A stretch of DNA of 64,000 nt, taken from NCBI GenBank assembly GCA_964035795.1, contig OZ038321.1:10877093-10941092 (forward strand), given 5' to 3'. The notes beneath the pieces were generated by a model. The model did no database searches and was not told the DNA's origin. It saw only the letters and a list, made by a program, of their open reading frames with translations. Each line of letters opens with the position of its first letter. The stretch's first letter is position 1. The stretch comes from Pterobdella sp. o SKG-2022 (taxonomy: Eukaryota; Annelida; Clitellata; Hirudinida; Piscicolidae). This document shows positions 1-36,455 of the stretch, in pieces. The position numbers and the translations under genes were made by a program.

Positions 1-1640
1 AAGTTTTGATAGCTTATAGAAGATTTTTAAAAGGTGCCGCCTTAGAGCGTGCACCATATGGTGGCGCATGTAATATATTGTAGGCTTATAAGCTGTTGTT
101 GTTAATTTTGATCTCTGCCAAACTTAAAAATTTAGTTAAAATTTACTGATTAAACATTTTATAAAACATTAATGTTTTTAAAAACATCAAAATGATTTTA
201 AAAATTTAAAATATTATTTTGTGGTTTTAGTGTCCTTGAAAGAAAGTTATCAAATAATCTTTTGATGTTCAAAGACTTAAAAAAGTATTTTTAGTAATGT
301 AAATTTTAATGTTTCCATGGTTTTGAGGCCCTACAGTGAGTTCACTGTCGAAGGTAAGTTAGTCATTGTGAAATAAATGATAAATTATGATAAAATAAAA
401 TGATGCTCTGAAAGCAGCTAACTCGTGTATATTTACTGCTGAAAATGCCTTTTTTCATTCATCGTTGAATTTCAAGTCATTGATAGGTTTGAATTCTGCA
501 TATGTTCACACAGTACAAATTCAAAAGTATTAGAAAATATAATTTAAAACTGCTATATAGAGTATAAAGCTAATTTGTAAAAGTTAAAATTTTTAACTCT
601 GCTTGAGAACTTGAAGTTGCAAAAAAGCTTATTTATTAAATTGTTACCACACCGCATTTTTAAAGTTTTTTCACAAAAAATCTCATATAGACATTTTCTT
701 GAGTTGATCTAGTTAACATATAAACTATATTAATTTTAATCTAGAACAAATGCTGTGATAGTAAATGAAAAGTATTCAAAAGTACAGTTAAATTAGAAAA
801 ATTGGAATCTTTTATTGACTTATATATTTGTACCTCCAATTGATAATGTAAGCTCATTTTATGAAAAGCTTCGTGGAATAATATGAACTTTTGAAAATGT
901 TTTCATTCAAATATTTATGTTTGGTTTGAAGAATTGAAAATTTATTGATTTGAATGACTAAAAAGTTGATTTTGGTTAGTTTTTCATGATTTTTAAGAAA
1001 AATTCGACTTTCTACTGTTTAAGTAATTAGAACTAAATATGATAAATGCAAATAAATTTTCAAAGTTAATTCATTGCAATCTAATTCGTAATTATATTGT
1101 ATAAAGACATTTTTGAAATCGTTTCAATTTTTTGTTGAATTCAAAAAAATTTCAAATAATTATCAGTAAAAAAAAATTTCACATGAATAAAGAACATAGG
1201 TTTTAAAGTATTTAGTTGAAATATATAGCTACCCATACCACAATCTTGTGGCTTTAAAGTACATGAAAATGTAAGATCGTCTTACCTTAAGCTTCGTACT
1301 TTAAATATATTTTCTAAAAATTCAGTGATTTTTGTTCATGTTATTCAAAAGACAAGAGGGCATATATTTGAAAATATGCGTTTCATAATACTTCCAAGAT
1401 ATACAAAATTGAAAATATGCGTTTCATAATATCCTAACATTTAGTCAAAAAATATAAAAGCCCAATCTGTCATTTAGTTAGCGTACAATCCTAAACATTA
1501 TATCGTTTAAAGCATTGCTTTTCTAAAAACCATCAATGCCGTGGAAAACAAAAACTATACGATGAAACTAAAAATTCTGACTAGAATTCTTACAGCGCTT
1601 TTACTCGTGTCACACAAAGTGCTTAATACAGATTGAATCG
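1..1640. other. Gene-free AT-rich DNA
   Basis: I see no coding exon, RNA gene or recognisable mobile-element protein here. The stretch is AT-rich with scattered homopolymer runs. A short direct duplication (ttgaaaatatgcgtttcata) occurs twice near 1369-1430. Confidence 0.6.
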
Positions 1641-1644
1641 AATT

Positions 1645-1770
1645 GTTGCCCCGTAAAACTCAGCTGGTAGAGTATTAGGCTAATTATACAAGGTTATCGG
1701 GCTCGATTCCACGTGGGCCGACAATTAGCACCTGCTCTACAGTGTTTTCGTTACATTAAATTTTTAGCAA
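1645..1770 (+). repeat. tRNA-derived SINE, copy 1 (diverged)
   Basis: This is a tRNA-like head followed by a body shared with the copies at 31.2, 38.9, 54.4 and 58.4 kb. The head keeps a degraded A box (actcagctggtagag) and a B box (gctcgattcc). After the closing acceptor-stem half (gggccgac) come the shared words caattagcacctg and ttacattaaatttttagcaa. The leading acceptor half has decayed (gttgcccc instead of gtcggccc) and the 3' GCGCTTT hairpin is missing, so this is an old truncated copy. Confidence 0.8.
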
Positions 1771-2489
1771 ATATAAAATACATGTATAAAAAGAGAATTT
1801 ATATATGCACATACTACAATTTATCTGCTATTTTAAATCGAGGTTTAAGTTTGAATACTGTACTACTATTTATCTATGAACTTGCTTCTCAAGATTCCTC
1901 TATATTTCAAGATACTATCTATATATGAAAATATTGTTAAACAAATTTTTCTTTTTCCATACATGATGTTAATCTTGGACATAAAACCGTGTAATGATTA
2001 TGAAGAAACTTTAGAAATATTGAATATTGCATTTTATATATACTTTCTATAATATTCTTTCAACATTTTGGCTAGGTTTAAGTATAAGGGTGTCTGAAGA
2101 CAAAATCAGATGTAAATAATTGTTTGTTTCAACTCAGCAAAAAAATACCTTAAAAACTATTTCCTAATTGTTTCTAGTTTATTTGTATGGGTTCATTTCT
2201 CATAAAAAGTTTTTTTAATTGAAAAAGGAAAACTATTTTGTTATTTTTGAATAGAAAATTTATAAAATTTATTCTCATAGTTTTTCAGGTGCCTTAATGC
2301 GGAAGCCTTTTGTTATCCCCTTTTCTCCGAACCCCGCTGCTTGCTTCTTTTCATTATACCCCAAACGGCTGCTTTTAAACCCACGCATTTTTTTATTTTT
2401 TTTTATTTTGAAAATTTTTAATAAAGTAAAAATTTATTCAACCGTCAAATTTAAAAATAAACAAAAAGGTTTGAATTTTTTTTTATAAT
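1771..2489. other. AT-rich spacer
   Basis: Low-complexity AT-rich sequence between the SINE and the LINE remnant. I see no supported gene. The short open frames here match no family I recognise. Confidence 0.5.
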
Positions 2490-3040
2490 CAAAAATAAAA
2501 GATTTCTTCTAATTTTCTTGGACTTGCGAGAGTACCTAGCACACTACAAGCATTCCCTCTCTGAATGGCCATACTTATAGCTTGAAGTATAAAGGAGGTT
2601 GACCGTGAATCTCCTGTTTCTTGAGCTATTTTTTTCTCGATCTCTATTATCAAGCTCAGTCCGTTTGGATTCCAAGAGCCAAAAGTTTCAACTCCGATAG
2701 TCCGCTGAAAGGTTGCAATATTTTGTCAGCTTAGCTGTCTCCGCGATTTCAGCTACTTTTTCTGTAAAAACCTAAGATATTTTTTTGTGGCTGGAGGCGA
2801 TAGTGTCACTACAAGTGAAATCTCACACCATAATTCGACCATTTTTCCAAGGGTAAATTATCATCCCATCTGGACGTTTTCCATCAGAGCGAGATACACC
2901 ACTTGGTTCAAGAATTCCACGTATTTATAATTTATTAACATAAGAATGTAATAAATACTCGCAATTAACTTGATGTTTAACCAAAATCTAATGCTTACAC
3001 ATTACTTGCTATATTCTAACAGATATATATGCAACAAGGT
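2490..3040 (-). mobile_element. Retroelement cassette with a KRPDG nuclease-like motif
   Basis: Read on the minus strand, broken frames give EFLEPSGVSRSDGKRPDG near 2860-2935, then a Trp/Asp-Thr stretch (DFTCSDTIASSH). Towards 2500-2690 come VETFGSW and a C-terminal stretch with AIQRGNACSVLGT. I recognise this order as a C-terminal cassette of animal retroelement proteins. The PD followed by a downstream acidic residue resembles a PD-(D/E)xK restriction-like nuclease core. Several stops and frame changes show it is dead. The 3' end lies at about 2490, after a REST-like acidic end and stop. The nuclease assignment is inference. Confidence 0.6.
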
Positions 3041-4500
3041 TTTAAAGCATTTTAGACCGATCTATCGAGTCAAAGGCTTTTTTTGAAATCGATGTAAGTT
3101 ATCACAGCTTCTTTTTTGTGATTACGCATTTTTTTCTATGATTCTTTTGAGTGTGAGTAGATGAGACGAAGTGGATCTCCCCCAGGGTGGAAGCCGTTTT
3201 GGTTGGGACAAAGTAGCTTGTCGATGACAGGGTGGATTCTGTTTAGTATAAGCCGTTTGTGGATTTTAAAGACTATTTGGCTATGACTTATACCCCAGTA
3301 GTTGGTACAACAAGTTAAGTCTTCTTTTTTGGGCACATTCATTGAAACGCAACCGTTAAAGGTTTTGATGCAAAACATTCTCAAGTATTTTTTGGCTTTT
3401 TCGACCTCTCAGACTTCTAGTGTAAGACCATCCAGGTCGGAGGCTTTAGTAGATTTCATTGCTTTGAGTGAATATGTAATCTCCTTTTGGCTAAATTTGG
3501 CAACACTGATTTCTGGGTTGATGTCAAACAACTTGACGCAGTCAAATTGAGCTTGATTATCATTTTTGTTAACAGAAAGAAGATTTTTGAAGTGATCTAT
3601 CCAGATTTTGAGACGATTTTCACCTTGGACAAAGGTGATAAATTTTTTCTTTCTTAAAAATTCCTTTATTAGATTCCAGACGTTCTTTGGATATCCCTGT
3701 GATTTTTTTTCAAATTCTGAAAGCGTTTTATTAAGTCTAGCGTCTTCAAGGCGATCATATGTCTGGCGTTGGGTATTTTGGTGTTGAACCCTTAAATTGG
3801 AGCTTTTTTGGTGTTTGATTGGGGTAGATCTATATCATGGTGCTCAATGGTAAGGGAGGTTCGTTTTGGATGACTTGATAGTTTCTTTTTTCCGACTTCG
3901 TTAACTATAGATAAAAAAAATGTGTAAGTCTGTTGATCTATTGGTAAGACGTCAAGTTTTGAAGAAATCAAATCGTCTATGGTATTAGCCAGTTTCTTGT
4001 CATGGCACAACGCCTGTCAGTAAAGGAATTTCCTTGTTGATGATTTTGGAGCACGAAGACTCAATCTGACCTTTGCTGTTACTATGTTGTGATCATCACC
4101 AATAGTAGCAAAAGAAGTATAGGCTTTGCCGTCATTAAAACTATTTCTCTAGCGTTTTCTGAAGTCAATTTGAGCCAGGTGTCCAGCGGGATGTCTCAAT
4201 GTCCATAGTTTTCGGTTAGGTTTGTGAAAAAGCGTGTTATCATCCAAAAGATTGTGTTGTTGGAAGAAAGTTTCAAGAAGTTCACCATTTCGGTTCGCGA
4301 CGCTATGATATCAAAATTTTCCGAAAATTCGAGCATTGAAGTCGCCACCGATAATCAAGTTGTTTTTAGCCGAGTAGCGGACTTTCACCGCTGGTGTCAG
4401 ACTTGTCCGCCTTGGGAGGTCCTACCAGGAACATAAGTTTTTGACGGCATAGCTCTGACATTAACCCGTTGACATGCTCCACGGTCCATGGTAAGGGTTG
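3040..4500 (-). mobile_element. APE-type non-LTR retrotransposon remnant (EN + partial RT)
   Basis: On the minus strand, the apurinic-like endonuclease motif GGDFNAR is encoded near 4325-4350. After an unassigned linker (3792-4010) comes the start of a reverse transcriptase: NYWGISHSQIVFKIHKRLIL and LLCPNQNGFHPG (3180-3310), then ITYIDFKKxxDSIDRS across a frame change near 3060-3110. The polymerase stops before any YADD box, and the sequence then runs into the KRPDG cassette. Frames shift several times, so this is a non-functional fossil. Its clade is uncertain. Confidence 0.75.
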
Positions 4501-4509
4501 GACTTTTGA

Positions 4510-5599
4510 GAGACAATTTTCAAAACCCTACTAGTATTCAAATTTAAATTGTTATAAATGAAAATAAAATTTTGAAACAATTGAAACTCGAAAAAAGTTG
4601 TTTTTAGTGAGTTGATTGATTGAGAAAGCTTGATTCATGCTTTGATTTCTTTTTGGTTCTTCATTGATCCTTATGATTTTAGCCTTATTTGTTAATTCAA
4701 AAAAAAATACTGGAAAAAAATCAAAAATTTTAGAAAGAATTAAAAATATATAACTAAAAAATTATTATCGACCATTATTTAATCTGAAAGCCTGCCAACT
4801 TTAAGTGGATTTTAAAACATCTTCAGGAATTTATTTGAGCAATTTCTTTCTCACCAGCCTCCGCGGCGTCATATAAGCAACATAGCGTTTAGAAAATATT
4901 TATCTTTTGATCCAAACTCATTCTTTCAAATATTTTCTATCTAAATGTTGATGAGATTGGAAAATGCTTTTATTTAAACTGAAAAAACATTTATATTCAA
5001 AAAGATTCAACTTGAGAAAGTCTTATGAAACGTCTGAAAGGTTGATGGACATAGTCGCACGAGAGCGTTCAATCCGCATTTTATTTGCGTATTTGCCACA
5101 ATAAAATGTTTCTTCTGTCAAAAGTATGAACAAACAAGAATTCACAGCTTTTAACATATGCTGAACAGTCAGTCAATATTACTTTGTGTGTATTCTTATA
5201 ACCGTTTCGGGCAATTATTTCAAGAAGTGTTTTGATGAACTTGTAAAAACTACAATGGTTAAAGATGCTTTAAGTTTGTGACATTTAGATAGATGCAACA
5301 TATTTGAAATTTCACCAGTCCTTAAGGCTTTCATTCAATTCAAAACATGTTTCTCAAAAAATAATTTAAATTTAGTCTAAATCTCAATTTTTATTTTTAT
5401 TTTTTCGGTCAATCTTTTCAAACATAGATATTCTAGAGCTTTTTAAGGTGTCTTTTTAGAAACTTTATAAGCTAATGAACCTTATAACTAAAATTTTAAA
5501 GATTCTATTGGGACATTACTATTAAAATCATATTTCATTATAGATGATTATTAAAAAAAATTTTTTTCGTTAACTTTGAGTTTTTTCTGTTATTTTTTG
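4510..5599. other. AT-rich spacer without gene
   Basis: I see no coding region or element that I can name here. Composition is AT-rich with T and A runs. Confidence 0.5.
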
Positions 5600-5960
5600 C
5601 CTCTAGAAAATTATCCTTTGCAGTAGTCTCTACTGTGTTCAAGGCTACCAAATCCCCATCAAGTGCATATTGTCTTCGGTATAACTTGATCGGTTCTACC
5701 TAAACAAAGAAGCTGAATAACGTTAGAGATTTTGAGCTTTTGTAGAGTCTGGATAAAAAGCTGGATTTTTTTATGGCCATTTTCATTGAAACGTCGCACG
5801 TTGCACACCAAATTTTTTATTAATGCGATGTCAACCATGACCCAATTTTGAACCTGGTATTTTCGGATTTGATGCTTGACGTTTTTACCACTACATTGAT
5901 TGAACTAGAGCTAAGGAACACTCTAAGCATAAAGGTACCAAAATAAAAATTGATGAATAA
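5600..5960 (-). other. Possible decayed coding island, family unknown
   Basis: This patch is less AT-biased than its surroundings. Read on the minus strand it gives short open stretches separated by stops (for example WCATCDVSMKMA and a later EPIKLYRRQYALDGD). That pattern looks like an old, heavily mutated protein-coding or transposon segment. I do not recognise the family, and chance cannot be excluded. Confidence 0.25.
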
Positions 5961-8500
5961 AGCAATCATGGGTGGCCACCAAAAGCCACTTTTATAGCAG
6001 TATTTGCTTGCAAAAATCGTTAGGTGAGAATTGTTAAAAAATTAATCTGAAAAGTCCGTTTCTAAAATAGTTTATTTTTAAATCTTGTTACCTCAAAACA
6101 GCAGAATCAGCTTTTTTGTTGCAATATAAGGTCTGGTTAATTAGAGCAATAAATTTAATATTGGAAAATTTTAATTCATTCATTCAAATTTTCAACTTTA
6201 CCCATAGTTTAAGTTATTTGATGAAATATTGGTACCGCACAAAGCTATGAAAAACACGTTTGATTCATAACTTCACATGTTTCTGCTTGCAATCCTTTTT
6301 TATAAACATTTTAAAGCTGTAAATAATTTTTTCAAACGCAATACAATTTTTGAAATTTTTTTTCAAATTATTTTTTGCTTTCATCAAAAAAAAATAATTT
6401 CGAATAAAAAACTCAAAGTATTACTAAATATAGAAAATGGAAACATAGATTTTAAAATTGAATATTCTCACCTCATACTGTGTTAATGTTCATAGTTCCA
6501 TTAATGATTTAAGTTTCAACATAAGTTATCAACTTTTCAATTTCATCATAAAAAACAAAAAAATTTACCTAAAATTTTTTAGACATTTGTTACCGAGTGT
6601 TTGCTTTTATCGTTCGAGGTAATATTAAATAGAATGAAATAAATCTGAATAAAAAATAATTGGATTATTTGAATTAATTTTTAAAATTAAAATTATATTT
6701 TGAAAGACAAATTCCTATATAACAGATTTTGAATATTCATTCTTAGATTAATCTTTAAAAGAAGTTGTTTGAACCTCCACTTTTCATATTTTTATTTTCT
6801 TTTTTTGTGTTTTTATGAATATTAATTTTAAAAAATTGTATAAGCCATTTACTTTTTTCTACTTGCAAAAATCTAAATTTCAATAAAAGTTGTCTAAGAG
6901 GCTTGAAAAGTTATTTTTCTGGAGTAAGCAATTCGTTAAGAACTTTTTTATTATACTCGCTATATAGAATATCCAGCTTATCAGTCAAACACCTGTGAGG
7001 CCGCTTTTGCTGCAGATTAAAGTGAAAAGGCAGCCTAATGGATGTTATATTAAAAGATAGAAAAAATGAAAAATTGGGTTAAGGGATGACAACATTTTTG
7101 GATGCTAAAAAGCTACACAAATTAATATTTTTAAAATAAATTTTTAATAGTTGCAAATAATTTGTTTTCATCGTATTTAAATAATAATAAAAATACCTTC
7201 ATGGGTTTCAATGCAACACGCATCGGCAAATAATCTTTTTGTGAACTCCGTGTGGCTTAAACCTTCGTTGTGACATTTTAATTAAGAAAACTGAATAATA
7301 CTAATGATTTCTTAAGCAAACTGAAAAGGTCACCATTTCAATATAATTTTAATTTCACATTCATGTTTCTTCAATTTTTTTTCGAGTTTTGAAGCATTTT
7401 TAACAAAAAGTTTTAAGATTATTTAATTGAATTTTACCAATTTGTTTTAAGTTTTATTAAAAAATTTGTTAGATGTTCCCGCTTCGAAGGAAAGTTTCAT
7501 TTGCATCACAAAAAAACACTTATTTAGTAATTTACATATTTTAATGACACATTTATACAGCAAAGAAAAGTGTATTGAATATTTAAAAACTAACTGGAAA
7601 AAACCCCACTTTCGAAATGGGTGATGTTTTCATGCAAAAATTTCAATGACCCAACATGCTGAATGAATACAAATATTTTCAAATGCTTCGAGTGATGAAA
7701 ATTTTCACATTAAAAATAAATGTAAAATTTATGAAAAATTATTTTAAAATAAATTATACGTGTCAAATATCTGCCGTTTCTAATGAACAAAGTCAACAAG
7801 CCATTTAAGAACACAATAGTGGCTTTTGCACCAATCATTGTCGCATGTCATCTTGAAAAATTTTTCAAAATTTATATTTGATGGATTATTCCTATTTTTT
7901 TATATAACCTCGTGTCACCATTACTTAGTGCAAATCCCCAGAGAGCTGTCACGAGGGTGCATCAAATTCGTGCAACTATCTAAAACGTTCAGTGACCAGG
8001 TTAAAAGGAAATAGAACATCTTCCTGAAATAAAAAGTTTTGTAAAAAACCACGTAATATAATGAAATTTTCAGATAAAAGAACTACCACTATCAAATCAC
8101 TAAAGATAAGAAATCCTGAAGCATTTCTCATTGTGTTTACATCAACAGCGTAAAAATGTACAAGGTTGATGGTCAGAAAAAAGTTCTAAAAGGTACTCTA
8201 AACACTTTTTTAGTCCTTTGCGAAGCGACTTCATGAAGAGCAGATGCCCCACAGAATGGAAAAAACTTCCCAAAAAGCTTTATGTTGTTATCTTCCATCT
8301 GACCAATTTATCAATTTTTGAAAGCTTCACTGATAGTTCAACACACTCAGCGTTGCTTAAGACTGCAGCCAGTGAAGAATACACCATGAGCTGGGCTAAA
8401 TTATATTATACAACAAGTGGAACAACTTCATACATAAGGCAGCAAAAACAGTAGTTCACTTATTTTTTTGTAAATGGTTTATTTGGAGGGTGGTGAGTAT
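5961..8500. other. AT-rich spacer without gene
   Basis: I found no supported gene, RNA or recognisable mobile-element protein. Open frames in this stretch are short and low in complexity. Confidence 0.5.
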
Positions 8501-8612
8501 TAATGCATGCATGCATGATGAATTGCATGCATGCATTATGAATGTACATGCATGAATGAAGAATTTGCATGCATGGGTGGAAAATGTGCATGCATGGGTG
8601 GTGTGTGCATGA
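8501..8612. repeat. GCATGC-rich degenerate repeat
   Basis: The palindromic word GCATGC, usually inside tGCATGCatg, recurs about eight times in roughly 110 bp. It is interspersed with atgaat, gaagaatt and gggtgg spacers. It looks like a degraded minisatellite built on a self-complementary 6-8 base core. Confidence 0.75.
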
Positions 8613-11600
8613 TGTCAACTAGTTTTCAAAAATTATAACCATAATTTAAAACCTCAAAGTGGTTAGCATATATAGGTAACAGACTTTTGTATATTCTGCT
8701 TAAAAACTTTATTGAAACATCAATCAATATCAATGTATTTTTGTATCTAATTTTGGAGCCTTTCTATATAAATCATTCATTCATTCATTGCATGCTATTC
8801 ATCTTTCAATGTAGTTACTTTTTATTAGGCTATTTTGCAATTTTTAAACTTTTCTCAATTAAGCATATCGAATAAAAAAGTTGAGCAAAATTTAATGAAA
8901 GATGCATTTCGATTGCAAGTCCGTTTGAGTTTCATTCATGCAGAATTCAAAACATTGTTTTAACATTTTCGAAATCAATTTAATGTGAGGTTATTAAAAA
9001 GAATTTATTTCAATAAATAGTTTAAAACATCAAATAAAATAAGTTAGACAAAAAATTTCATTTGAAAAAGCTCACAAACACGAAAAAACTTGGAATAGTC
9101 TATACGCCGCTAATAGGCAGACAGAAAGCAGAACAGTCAGTAGTGATGTGCTTGTAGATAAAAAAGACGAGCATTTCCTCCGTTTGTTTTTTATGACACT
9201 CATAATGATTTTTTTTATTATTGGTTTACTATTTTTCAAATTTATTTTGGTTGGCGCGAAGTTCATACATTGCCAATAAAAATCCTTTATATTCTTTTTA
9301 TTGTTCGCTTGACTTTGGCACTTTGTCACTGTGTTTTGACGTCTTCCAAACCAGAAACTATTTCTCTAATGGAATTTGCAATTAATAGATAAGTTCCATT
9401 TTCAAAGCTTAATATATTTATAATAGTAAACTCTTTCCATCATCAAAATGGTTGGAATTTTCTCAAGAATTGTTTATAGCGTTATTGGCGATGAGTGAAT
9501 GATAAAAATTTTCAGATCAGAAAAAAAGTTTAGTTATAAAAATATGAAAGTCTTGCCGATACAAGCTTTGAGGTGGCTTAAACAACCGAAGACACGCGCA
9601 ATCACACAAAATGTTCAAATTTCTTTGAACTATTTTCTTATTTTTATGATAAAAATAAATTTTCAAAAGATTATAACTATTTTAACTAGTATTGAAACTT
9701 CTATTTGAGCAAAAAACAAAAATATTTGCGCTATATAAATAAATTAGATTTTGCTTTAGTTCTTTTCAGTTTGATGCATCCCTTGTTTCAATACAGCGAT
9801 CCAATCAAATTTAAACGTGGTATATCTATTTGACGACAATTTTATTTTCCGTTCAATCCCAGACGAACTTTACTCACATCGACCTAAATTTGGTCGCTTT
9901 TAAACATATCAAATCTTTTAATATGCCTATTAGTTTATGAATTTTTTACTTGAGTTTGAAACTTTTTCATTCATTTTCGATTATTTGTAGAATGTTTATA
10001 AATTAAGCATTTCCTGCTATCTAGAACTTCATGTATTCTCGAAAGCCTTTGAACCACGTAGCAGCTGACATTAAAAGCGTCCCTTGATTTATATTTTGCT
10101 AAAATACATTGATATCACTTCCACAATAATAGACTTTTAAAAATACCTTATGGGATTTTTTATTCATAAAATTCATCATCAATATGAATATAATAAAAAA
10201 ATTAAACTTTAAGAAGTATTAATTTGCTGATTCTTAAAATGATTGAATGGTCAGAAAAATTTAAACATTTATAAACATTTCAGTTTAGAATTTCAAAGTA
10301 AAATATCTTTGATTTAAAAAAAATTAGTCGAAAATGGGCTTTTCAGCAATTTTATGATAATCTGAAAAAAGAAAAATACTTTAAAAGCACGGTATTGGAG
10401 CTTCAATATAGTTACTTTTAAGAGTCGAAGCAAGGTTTAAGCAAGATTCTGTTTTCAATGCTTTAAAATGCTTTATTTTTTACTTTGAATTTTTTATTAG
10501 AATTTTTTATTTATTTTATAGAACTTTTATTTTTGTCTTCAAGTCTTAAGCTTAGTTTACAAACTTATTTCTATGGTCTAAATAAATTCAAATGAGTGTC
10601 ATACAATTGATAGAAATTCATAAAATCTAAACAAAAATGCAATGAAAGAATTCATTATAACTAAAAGCTTCTTTTATTCTCAGACCCGCTATGCTTCTCA
10701 TCCTATTCATATCCCCGAAGAGAATTTATGAAAGAAATGCAAAAACTTTGAATTTTTAGTCTAGAATTGAATAACTTATAAATTGATGTTTAATTATTCC
10801 TCTGACATTGATATTTTTCAGACTTTCCCGATGCACATCAGCTGTGTTTTTAGGACAAAAGATTGCTACAACGCATTCAAAGTTTTAGTACAAAATTTTT
10901 CACAGTTAAAACTAAAAATACTCGCCCGATTTTACGTTAAATGCTTAGTTGGAGCTTTTCAGCTATGAATGTGTAGATAATCTTTTGGAAATCATATGTT
11001 AAATTTTATTTTGAATGTATAAACAAGCCCCTCAAAAAGACACCGATTCATTTTTAATCTTCATCAAATTTTATTTACGTAGTTTACAACCATTCGACTT
11101 TATAATTATTTCATACAATGTCTTTAAAAAACAGCCCTTTGACTGTTTAGAAAAGCAGTTTTAATGTCTTGAATTAAAAATCAACACACAGTTAAAAATG
11201 CCATGAAAAGTTTGTCCAAATTCCAAAAGGTGGTAAAACCATGTAAAAATGCAAATGTAACAAATTTATTATTTTAAAATTTTTTAAAAATTTATTTTTT
11301 CAAAAATTGAAAAATGAATCTGAATTAAATGAAATATTTCTTGTTTTTTACATGAAAAACAAAAAGATGAGCGTTTTAAAACTCTTTCAGTATAAGGTTA
11401 AACGTATTCTCCGTATAACAGCAACAAAAAAAGAAACATTAAAAATATGTTGTTTATTACAAGAAAGATAATCAAAGTTGAAAAAATAAGTACAAAAAAA
11501 GAAAATTTAGTATTTCGAATATATGTTACACAAATAAAAAAGAATTGTCGTGGCCATAAATATTGTGATATGAGAAATAAGTATTAGTTTTGTTGAAGAT

Positions 11601-11640
11601 GTTGAATAATTTTAACTTAATATATTTAATTTTTTTTCAG
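8613..11640. other. AT-rich region upstream of the GPCR gene
   Basis: No confident coding exon is visible. A polypyrimidine tract followed by CAG at about 11631-11640 resembles a splice acceptor. An untranslated 5' exon of the GPCR gene could therefore begin at 11641, in which case its promoter would lie in or before this stretch. No promoter can be recognised from sequence alone. Confidence 0.4.
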
Positions 11641-11888
11641 AAAAAATTAAGATTCGAATCAAGCACAAAACATAAATCAAAAGCAGTTTGGGCGCAAGTT
11701 AATTTGATTATACAGCGTTCAAGAAAATATACGATCACAAACATTGAAAAGCATGACAAAAAGTGAGGTTTTATGAATAAAATAAACAAAAAATGAAGAA
11801 AACATTGAAAAACCTGCTACTCAACATACAAAAAGCATTTCATAAACTATTTTTGTTGCTGCAACGGTTGACTTGGTAGTGCATAGAG

Positions 11889-35152
<23,264 letters not shown>

Positions 35153-35159
35153 AATCAGC

Positions 35160-35750
35160 AGTTTCTATTGAATTTCAAGTTATTTAAAATACAATTTTGA
35201 TTTTATGAATGAAAACAAACTGGAAACTTAAAAATATAGTTGTTTTCATTTTTTTGTTACAATTTTCAAATTAACTTTTGAAAGTTAATTTAAATACTTG
35301 AAGCTAGTTGGAATATTAAACAAAATACCTAGTTATAATTTTAAATACATCGAATGTAAGTTTCATCAGTAGAAAATGTTTGATGTTTAATCACTTTTAT
35401 AGAAAAAATTTCAAATAAAAGTTCTTGTTTTTATGTCAGTTTTTATTAAAAACATTAGCACTTTGCAAGTATATATCAGTGAGCTTCCGATAAAGTCGAG
35501 CCCATCTATCGGATATAAGAGATGATAGACTAATTATTGAGAAAGAAATCAAAATATTTTAGCATATGAGTAGCTCGTTTTGCTTAAAAACCAAGGTTAC
35601 TGAAAATAAAAAAAACTACCTAATCTAAAATCTAAGTTTTCAGTTCACTGTAACGGGCGATAGTTTACTTTAAAGTAAAAATTAGTTTATATTGCAGCAA
35701 ATTTTTGTAATCATAATTTTTATTTATACTAAATTACTCAAAAAATTCTA
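35160..35750. other. Downstream flank of the GPCR gene
   Basis: AT-rich 3' flank. AATAAA near 35414 and again in nearby A/T runs could act in polyadenylation. I see no other gene before the LINE that starts at about 35750. Confidence 0.4.
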
Positions 35751-36455
35751 AAATGCCACGAAAAGCTACCTTTTATATTCGACGACAAAACGGAAACTTA
35801 GCCAAAAGAAATATAGTGATCGACTGTAAAAATTATAAAATTGACGTCTTTGCGTTACAAGAAAAACCCCTTCAGCTGAATAAACTAGTAGAGAAGGGTA
35901 TTACTTCCAGCTATTTCAACACGACAAAGTACATTATGGTCAAAGATTTTCCTTTGGACCTAAGTACAAACACTATGCAAAAAAATCGAATATATTGATG
36001 ATAGAATTTGCATAGTAGAGCTGATCCCCTTTAAAAATTAAAAAAAAAATGTTTTCATTAATTACTGCATACCTTCCTACAACTAAAATAACCAAAAAAG
36101 ATAACGAAGAATGCAAAGACAACACATATATGGCCTGATTGAGAATGTACTTAATCATCACAAAATGATATTGTTATAATAGCAAGTGAGTTCAACAGTA
36201 AAATCGAGAGTAACTGCAAAGAGCCCTGACAAAAAGATACTCAAGAGGTATCAGAAATGAAAATGGGCAAGCATTAGTGAACTTTGTGTGCAGCAGAAAC
36301 CTCTTCATCAAAAATAAGCATTTGAAAATAGTGCTAGACATATAACCACTTGGTCCATAACAAAGTTTTTCAAAAACGGTGTCACATCTAAACAAACACA
36401 TGTCTTTAAGCAAATAGATTACATAATAATCTTCGTGAGCCAAAGTAAATACGGC

